A stretch of DNA of 64,000 nucleotides from Gigantopelta aegis (taxonomy: Eukaryota; Mollusca; Gastropoda; Neomphalida; Peltospiridae): positions 36,492,806-36,556,805 of the forward strand of contig NC_054712.1 in NCBI RefSeq assembly GCF_016097555.1, given 5' to 3'. The notes under the pieces were generated by a model. It did no database searches and was not told the DNA's origin. It worked only from the letters and a program-made list of their open reading frames with translations. Below are positions 58,773-64,000 of the stretch, piece by piece. The translations under genes and the position numbers were made by a program. Each line of letters begins with the position of its first letter. The first letter of the stretch is position 1.

Positions 58773-59255
58773 GTAAATAAAAACAATTCTATAGTACATT
58801 AAAAAATGCTCAACAAATGACAGATGTCTTTAGCTGTAACCTTACTTCCAGACTTATATGGGGAACTGGAAAATGGTTTTGAAAATCTAAAGGGGAAAAA
58901 CAAAAAATTAAAATGAAATATTCAAAACCAGATTTGAAGTAAATACATTTTTAGACAGAACATTTATATTAGAGTTAAATTGACAAGGCTGTTTTTATTA
59001 AACGTGTGTAAACAGTGTACATACATGTATATGTACACATGTAAAACAAAAACAGTATATTAAACAATATTATAAAAATTAGACTGTCTTTGTATACATA
59101 AATATTTTAAAAGGTTAATCCACGGTTCCAGAAAGTATTCCACACTTTAAATTACTATACATCATTTAACTCTTCTTCTTTTTTTTCAGGCCCTGGCTGA
59201 TGAAATCAAAGACATGCATGGTCTTCAGATTAAAACCAAAGTACCAGAAAGCTAA
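54828..59255 (+). CDS. BOLA3: BolA-like protein 3, mitochondrial (four coding exons)
   Basis: BOLA3 works with glutaredoxin-5 in handing [4Fe-4S] clusters to mitochondrial targets such as lipoate synthase and respiratory complexes. Exons are 54828-54854, 56081-56234, 58369-58457 and 59190-59255. All have GT-AG borders and phases 0, 1 and 0, giving 336 nt, 111 residues plus stop (human: 107). The N-terminus MFRHFVGRQ and following RQTLFGNRHGQRGYGQ is Arg-rich, as expected for a matrix presequence. The BolA core holds AEKQIHNTLKTKFPGAT, then DISGGCGAMYQI with the conserved Cys (63), KRTVQQHLLVNEAL, and DEIKDMHGLQI with the conserved His (100). Cys and His are the residues by which BOLA3 shares a cluster with GLRX5. 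BOLA1 and BOLA2 are less likely, as GGCGAMY with VQQH and MHGL is the BOLA3 pattern. Confidence 0.94.
54855..55904. other. BOLA3 intron 1, left part
   Basis: GT-rich patch at 55175-55212. No repeat family recognised. Confidence 0.5.
55905..56022 (-). mobile_element. SINE-B head fragment in BOLA3 intron 1
   Basis: CACTCAGGGTTTGGAGTCTG to CACCGAGGCCGGT, ending about 58 bp before the exon 2 acceptor. Confidence 0.82.
56081..56234 (+). CDS. BOLA3: BOLA3 exon 2
   Basis: Acceptor CATAATTTCAG, donor ATCAG|GTACAA. Codes VVRQTLFGNRHGQRGYGQ through TPAEKQIHNTLKTKFPGAT to INVEDIS. Confidence 0.92.
56662..57303. mobile_element. mariner-like MITE in BOLA3 intron 2
   Basis: TACCGTATACGCAAAAATAT at the left is mirrored by the reverse TACCGTAGACGCAAATATTT at the right, with TA at both ends. 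The subterminal parts repeat TTCGCG and CGCGAA words. About 640 bp, no transposase. Confidence 0.75.
57304..57956. other. BOLA3 intron 2
   Basis: No repeat recognised. Confidence 0.45.
57957..58338 (+). repeat. repeat F, copy 2, next to BOLA3 exon 3
   Basis: Shares its right 270 bp with 20576-20843. The left part is inverted relative to its own interior (GTCAAATATGATTTATATCT and inverse), so it folds back. It ends 30 bp before the exon 3 start. Confidence 0.8.
58369..58457 (+). CDS. BOLA3: BOLA3 exon 3
   Basis: Acceptor GTTATTTTAAG, donor AACGAG|GTACGT. Codes GGCGAMYQISVEAKEF then KGKRTVQQHLLVNE. Confidence 0.94.
58480..58893. repeat. G-rich tract flanked by direct duplicates, in BOLA3 intron 3
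   Basis: 58588-58771 is G with only a few T and A interruptions. The flanks 58480-58590 and 58786-58893 are direct copies (ATGCTAAACAAATGACA / ATGCTCAACAAATGACA; TTTTGAAAATCCAAAGGGG / TTTTGAAAATCTAAAGGGG). Poly-G/poly-P frames are artefacts. Confidence 0.9.
59190..59255 (+). CDS. BOLA3: BOLA3 last exon
   Basis: Strong acceptor (TTCTTTTTTTTCAG). Codes ALADEIKDMHGLQIKTKVPE-S and TAA at 59253-59255. Confidence 0.94.
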   Translation, partial: ALADEIKDMHGLQIKTKVPES

Positions 59256-59569
59256 ATTATGTTTTAAAAACATGAGACCACAGTCTCAGTTGTTTTACAA
59301 GTGGCACTGTTTGACTATACATGTACGAGAGTATTTTTGATTTGGGTTGCTGGTCATATTCCTTCTGGACAACACTTTTCCCCATGCGGTAGTGGTTGGC
59401 AATGGTATGAAAGGGTACCATGACATGCTTATTAATTAATATGGATTACATCAGGATTGTTTTAAAATATTACTTTAATATACTTTTAAAATAATTGTGA
59501 GTATCAAAAGCTGCAATTTCACTTCCTTTTCGTGCATCTTAAAAGATAACGATCTTTACAATTTGCCAT

Positions 59570-59575
59570 AATAAA
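59570..59575 (+). promoter_or_regulatory. possible BOLA3 polyadenylation signal
   Basis: AATAAA about 315 nt after the stop. Other AT-rich hexamers exist nearby. Confidence 0.35.
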
Positions 59576-59862
59576 TTATATATTCAAAATTAATTAAAGA
59601 CCAGTGGACTTGTTGAAATTCTTTGATTGTGTCGTGTAATATTTGAGAAAGTTTTGATCACAGATGGTTTTTAAAAATCGTTTTTGTACAAGATGACCCA
59701 TGATATATGTAAACCTCTTGCACACTGTAGGTTTTTCATACATTTAAGCTACAGAAAAGCGCATTTGGCTAAAATTTGTTACATGTCGGTTTGTAACAAT
59801 ACTATTTTATAAGCTATAAATTGTTGTTTCAGTCATTAAATTTAAGTACATGGAAGAAGCTG

Positions 59863-59887
59863 GGGGGGGGGGGGGGGGGGGGGGGGG
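59863..59887. repeat. poly-G tract
   Basis: About 25 G, downstream of BOLA3. Confidence 0.9.
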
Positions 59888-59970
59888 TGTTTAACATCCT
59901 ATTTAAAGAAAAAATGCCTAAAATATCTTCTGACACTTAATTTTGTGGAGTATATAAATCTGTGTTGTAG

Positions 59971-60353
59971 TTAAAGGGACAGACCCTAGTTTTTAAACAC
60001 CCAAGGCATATTTTTCCACCTAAACCCTAATTTTCAACCAGCAAAAATGGACACAAATCTGGATACAACAGAGTGAAACCAGAGTCTGCGATGTTGAAAT
60101 ACCTTTAAAAATAGACTAGAACTCGACTCCATAACCCGTTACTTCTCAGACGCACATGCGTTTCCAAAAATATGAAGAAAAAAAAGCATTTTGTGATATT
60201 ACAAACACGATGATGAACTGAAACACTTCGGTTGTACGGAAGTGGATAATCTAAACAATAAAATGTAAGTAATGTTTGATTTCAGTGATCATAAATTGCT
60301 CAAATAGTGAAAAATATGCTGTAGTGTTTAAAAACTAGGGTGTGTCCCTTTAA
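59971..60353. mobile_element. TTAA-MITE-2
   Basis: About 383 bp. Inverted ends AGGGACAGACCCTAGTTTTT and, in reverse, AGGGACACACCCTAGTTTTT, each next to TTAA. A relic lies at 50050-50350. Confidence 0.88.
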
Positions 60354-61419
60354 CATGTCTCATACCAATGTTTTAGTACATTGTAGTTCAAGAAGCAGGA
60401 TATTCTAACAGCTGTACAATGGTTATGATTCTCAATATTTTTTTTTGTGTCCTAAATTTGAGATTGAAGACAATTTAAATAGAACAATGCCATTCTATTC
60501 CAAATGCTTCAGTATTAAATGTATGCATGAGACTGCAGTTTTAATTCGGGTACATAATTATTTATGAAAAGAACACTCCCAGACATTAATGGCTTCCGAT
60601 TTTTATGAAGTGTTTTTTATTTTATTTTATCATATACACGTAGAATAAGTTTATGTTAATGGTGTTGTCCTTTAGACACATGATTACAAACAAAATGTAT
60701 ACAGATGTGATGGAAATAAACATTTCAATGAATAGTTTCATTTGTTTATACTAGTTTTTCTGCAAGAAAATGTCCGTTGTGCAGGACAAGGGCCTAGATT
60801 TTCGAAGCTATTTTAACACTACAATATTCTAAAACTTGTTGGCTATGGCATGTGCCATTGTGATGTCACAGCTTATGACTGTTTTACAATATCGTAGTGC
60901 TAAGACAGCTTTGAAAATCTGTTGCCAGATACTGGTATACAATATTTCAGTAGTTTACCTTGAATGTCCTTATAAAAATACTGCTCATGCTATACTTAAA
61001 ATAGTAATAGAAAACACAATAATATTAATTAAAAAAAGAAGAAATTTATTTCACAAAACACCTCTTTATCAGTTACAACAATAACAATGGACGGACAATG
61101 AAGTACTTTTTAATAAATAACAACCATACAGTAAAATCTGTTTCAGTGGACATATCAAGATACCAAACTACACTACAAGCTACATATCTCTGTAACCCAG
61201 CTTTTGAAATATCCGTAAATAAATAGTTTACTTTGCATTGGCCAAACTCAGTATGTTATACATGTGTATTTTTTTTTTAAAGTTTCATTTCTGTGCCATA
61301 AAAGTTAAGTGAATGAAAATCTGTTAAGAACATTTTTAAAAAGTGTAAAAGTGATTCAAAATTATAATTATTTTGTATTGTATGAAAAGTCATAAAATTT
61401 AAACAATGTTACCACAAAA
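60354..61419. other. intergenic
   Basis: A frame at 60836-61084 is open but shows no family features. Confidence 0.45.
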
Positions 61420-61600
61420 GTTTGTTTTGTTTAATGACACCACTAGTGCACATTGGTTTATTAATAATCCGCTATTGGATGTCAAATATTTGGTTAAGTC
61501 TGAGAGAGGAAACCGGTTTAATTTTTACCATTTGTAGCAAGGGATCTTGTATGCACTATCCCATAGACAAGATAGCATACATGTATATACCATGGCCTAT
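61420..61600 (-). mobile_element. SINE with alternative tail, reversed, truncated
   Basis: AAGTTTGTTTTGTTTAATGA to CCATAGACAAGATAGCATAC. Confidence 0.7.
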
Positions 61601-61706
61601 AGTGGTGTTCACACTTACACTTTAAACGGGTTTAACTAAATTGGTATAACAAAACCAGTTTAAAATATAAGTATACCCATATTTCTAAAACACTTTGGTA
61701 TGTCGT

Positions 61707-62055
61707 TTAAAGGCATACCGTCATGAATTTAAGGACCTTATTTATCTAAAAATGGATAATAAATAAAAATTACATTAATTGTTGGAAACCAAATCTAGCT
61801 ATCGCATCACCATAACTGAACCATGATGGAGTGAAATCCATGTCATCCCTCTCGGCAATTTTAGTTTTTGAATTATGGACCATTGCCATAATTCGATTAT
61901 TTTTACAAAACGTCATTAATAAATGGAGTATGGTGGTTATGAAGATGGTTGAATAAAGTACATTTAGGGACAAATCAAATTAGTTTTGTTCAGGTAATAC
62001 TTTGTTATACCATTAAATACATGTAGGTCAGTGGTCTGTGACAATATGCCTTTAA
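61707..62055 (-). mobile_element. TTAA-MITE-1, intact single copy
   Basis: TTAA at 61707-61710 and 62052-62055; ends AGGCATACCGTCATGAA and, in reverse, AGGCATATTGTCACAGA. Confidence 0.9.
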
Positions 62056-62324
62056 TTAAACTGATGTCACTAAAACAGTTTAAACGTATTTGTGAATGCA
62101 AACGGTTTTTCCTACATCACAAGCTCTGGGAATCCAGGGAGGACCTGCAAACAACTGCCCAATTCATCACTCAGATCGGAATATCTGTATGAGACAATTT
62201 TTACAAATTTGAACAAAGAAGTTAAACCAATATACGGTGGAGGTGGCAGTGATGTCAGTCGGAATAAGCAGTAAGCATGTGAGCAACGTCCTAACAGACT
62301 TTGTTTTGATGTCTTCTACAAAAA

Positions 62325-62592
62325 AAAGAGAAAGAAATGTTTTATTTAACAACATACTCAACACATTTTATTTACGGTTATATGGTGTCAGACATATGGT
62401 TAAGGACCACACAGATTTTGAGAGAAAACCCGCTGTCGCCACTTCATGGGCTACTCTTTCCGATTAGCAGCAAGGGATCTTTTATTTGTGCTTCCCACAG
62501 GCAGGATAGCACAAACCATGGCATTTGTTGAACCAGTTATAGATCACTGGTCGGTGCAAGTGGTTTACACCTACCCATTGAGCATTGCTGAG
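62325..62592 (-). mobile_element. SINE-B, reversed, truncated
   Basis: AAATGTTTTATTTAACAACA to CACCTACCCATTGAGCATTG. Confidence 0.82.
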
Positions 62593-62719
62593 ATGTCTTG
62601 TACAAATGCGGATAACTACACTTCCGACTTATACTGGTATAGCTGTTAAAAGTCTGAATGCTCATCATTTCCAACCAAAAATGTTTGAACTAAACTAGTA
62701 TAGTTAAACCAGTTTTTAA

Positions 62720-62895
62720 AAAAAAGTTTGTTTTGTTTAACGACACCACTAGAGCACAATGATTTATGAATCATTGGCTATTGGATGTCAAATTAAACCA
62801 GTTTAACGTATAAAAATGTAAAACACTGCTTTTTGACCGTCTGGATCGATCCCTGACCGACTGTGCATCAGGCAAGCGCTATGTCCCGCCCCATG
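62720..62895 (-). mobile_element. SINE remnant with deleted middle
   Basis: AAGTTTGTTTTGTTTAACGA then, after unrelated text, CGATCCCTGACCGACTGTGC and CGCTATGTCCCGCCCC. Confidence 0.65.
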
Positions 62896-63821
62896 TTATA
62901 ACAACCGATATCTCCTAAAAGATCATATTGTTCTACTTGTGTGGTCGTCTTTAACAAACTGAAAATAAACCTTCAGCTGCTAAAATATATTGCAGCAGAT
63001 GACTGAAGAAAACTTTGATCATTTTGATACGTAATCGAACACCTCAGACTGATAGCAGGGCTTCAACGTAATGACAGCAATTGCTGCTGTTGCAATATAA
63101 ACTGCCCTTGGTCAGTGGCTTTGCCGATGGCAGTTTTTTTTGCTGCTGGACTATATTAATAAATTATAAATTATTGCTGTTGGTTGAAGGGATAATTTTC
63201 GCTTTTTATATTTGTTGCAAGTTACTGGCTTACAATTGCTGTTGGCAGACTCGAAATTGCCATCTGTAAAAACAATCAAATTCTTAATTTCGATCCCTGT
63301 GAATGCTTTTCCCTACCCCTGAACTGCTCCAAATATCCTAACATCCATTGAAATGGCACAAATCTCCCACTGTGATGTGGTATCAGCTTCTATTTCTTTC
63401 ACTCTTATGGTAATGTATAAAAAGAATTTTTTTTGTTTGTATATTGACATCCAAAAGAAACTTTACATAAATAAAATTTGAATAATTTGATAAATATTGT
63501 TTCTAAACAAAAACAACCAATTTAGAAACCACCTTACAAACACTTTGCATGTATCACGAAGTGCATTATGACGTTTAGGTATTGAACTTCATGATACTTT
63601 CATATCCCATTGTACCGTTTGTTGTTTTTCTATAATACAATTTCAAGCCTTGTAAAGTTTCTTTTGAATGTTGGTATAGTATTTAAGCGATTATCACTTG
63701 ACAATATCGTTTGCATTGTTTCACAAAATACCTACCTGTACCCAAAATACCTGAGTTTGTTATAATTATTCAGCCATACAAAATAGTGTTTTTTCAGTTT
63801 AGTGCACATAAACACAACATA

Positions 63822-63852
<31 letters not shown>

Positions 63853-64000
63853 AAGCAGAAGTGGTTCTGTTAAGACTCCACCCTACAGTTAGTCTAAGAC
63901 AATACAGTTATACATGTACACATCACATGGAATGGGTAAGCAATAAACCATTTTGAGATAATGACTATACATGTACTGTAAGCTATATTATGAAGTCCCC
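62896..64000. other. intergenic, no gene
   Basis: (AAAT)n at about 63822-63854. The 'TTGCTGCTGTTGC' rich text near 63080-63260 is low-level repetition without a family. Confidence 0.5.

Noticed and set aside
58519-58799. Poly-Gly / poly-Pro ORFs
   Set aside because: Translation of a G-rich tract in an intron.
60836-61084. 82-codon ORF
   Set aside because: No family, no splice context, AT-rich second half; likely chance.

Overview
The window is animal nuclear DNA, AT-rich and crowded with repeats. The tRNA-derived SINEs, several MITE families and long poly-G tracts suggest a lophotrochozoan, most likely a mollusc; that is inference, and no species marker is visible. Two host genes can be read exon by exon. 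Everything else is repeats, transposon remains and unannotated intergenic DNA. I see no reverse transcriptase, gag, integrase or LTR pair.

Host genes. (1) Minus strand, 42900-52824 plus a tentative first exon near 54.5 kb: mitochondrial 2,4-dienoyl-CoA reductase (DECR1). Seven coding exons join in phase through GT-AG sites to give 316 residues; with the tentative 19-residue first exon the total is 335, the human length. (2) Plus strand, 54828-59255: BOLA3, the mitochondrial BolA-like Fe-S cluster factor, in four coding exons and 111 residues. The two genes are head to head. If the tentative DECR1 start is right, only 269 bp separate the coding starts, so a shared bidirectional promoter for two mitochondrial proteins is plausible.

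Layout. 0-5 kb: microsatellites, a broken Tc1-like fragment (minus) and a nearly intact Tc1-like element (3363-4893). 5-25 kb: SINEs, MITEs, a 33-bp minisatellite grown from a MITE end, and a third Tc1-like element (16071-17517). 25.1-27.2 kb: a 2-kb satellite of about 15-bp units. 28-34 kb: several copies of a ~450-bp repeat (called R1 here) carrying other insertions, and a 330-bp TA-rich palindrome. 34-42.9 kb: SINEs, often nested. 42.9-59.3 kb: the two genes, with transposons in their introns. 59.3-64 kb: MITEs, SINE pieces and no recognisable gene.

Labels used here (local, not database names). SINE-A: tRNA-like head with GGGACGTAGCCCAGTGG. SINE-B: tRNA-like head with GCCTCGGTGGCGTAGTGG and the same body as SINE-A. 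SINE-V: a similar head to SINE-B but a different body ending in TGAAATGAAATGAAA. SINE-D: short family ending CGTTAAACATTCATTCATT. SINE-G: family with CCTGTCCTGGA...GCATGACAGGCGTGC-like text. TTAA-MITE-1, -2, -3: short inverted-repeat elements flanked by TTAA. MITE-A, -B, -C: palindromic elements beginning and ending with GGGCC. For SINEs, '+' means the tRNA-like head is read on the + strand.

The most notable points are these. A 48-bp minisatellite begins exactly at a DECR1 5' splice site and copies that splice site nine more times. A partial duplicate of a DECR1 exon has matching phases. A long-TIR element is present in two copies, each with its own perfect 9-bp target duplication. Two different palindromic MITEs sit at the same site of the R1 repeat. 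An approximately 184-bp G-rich tract in a BOLA3 intron is bracketed by direct duplicates.
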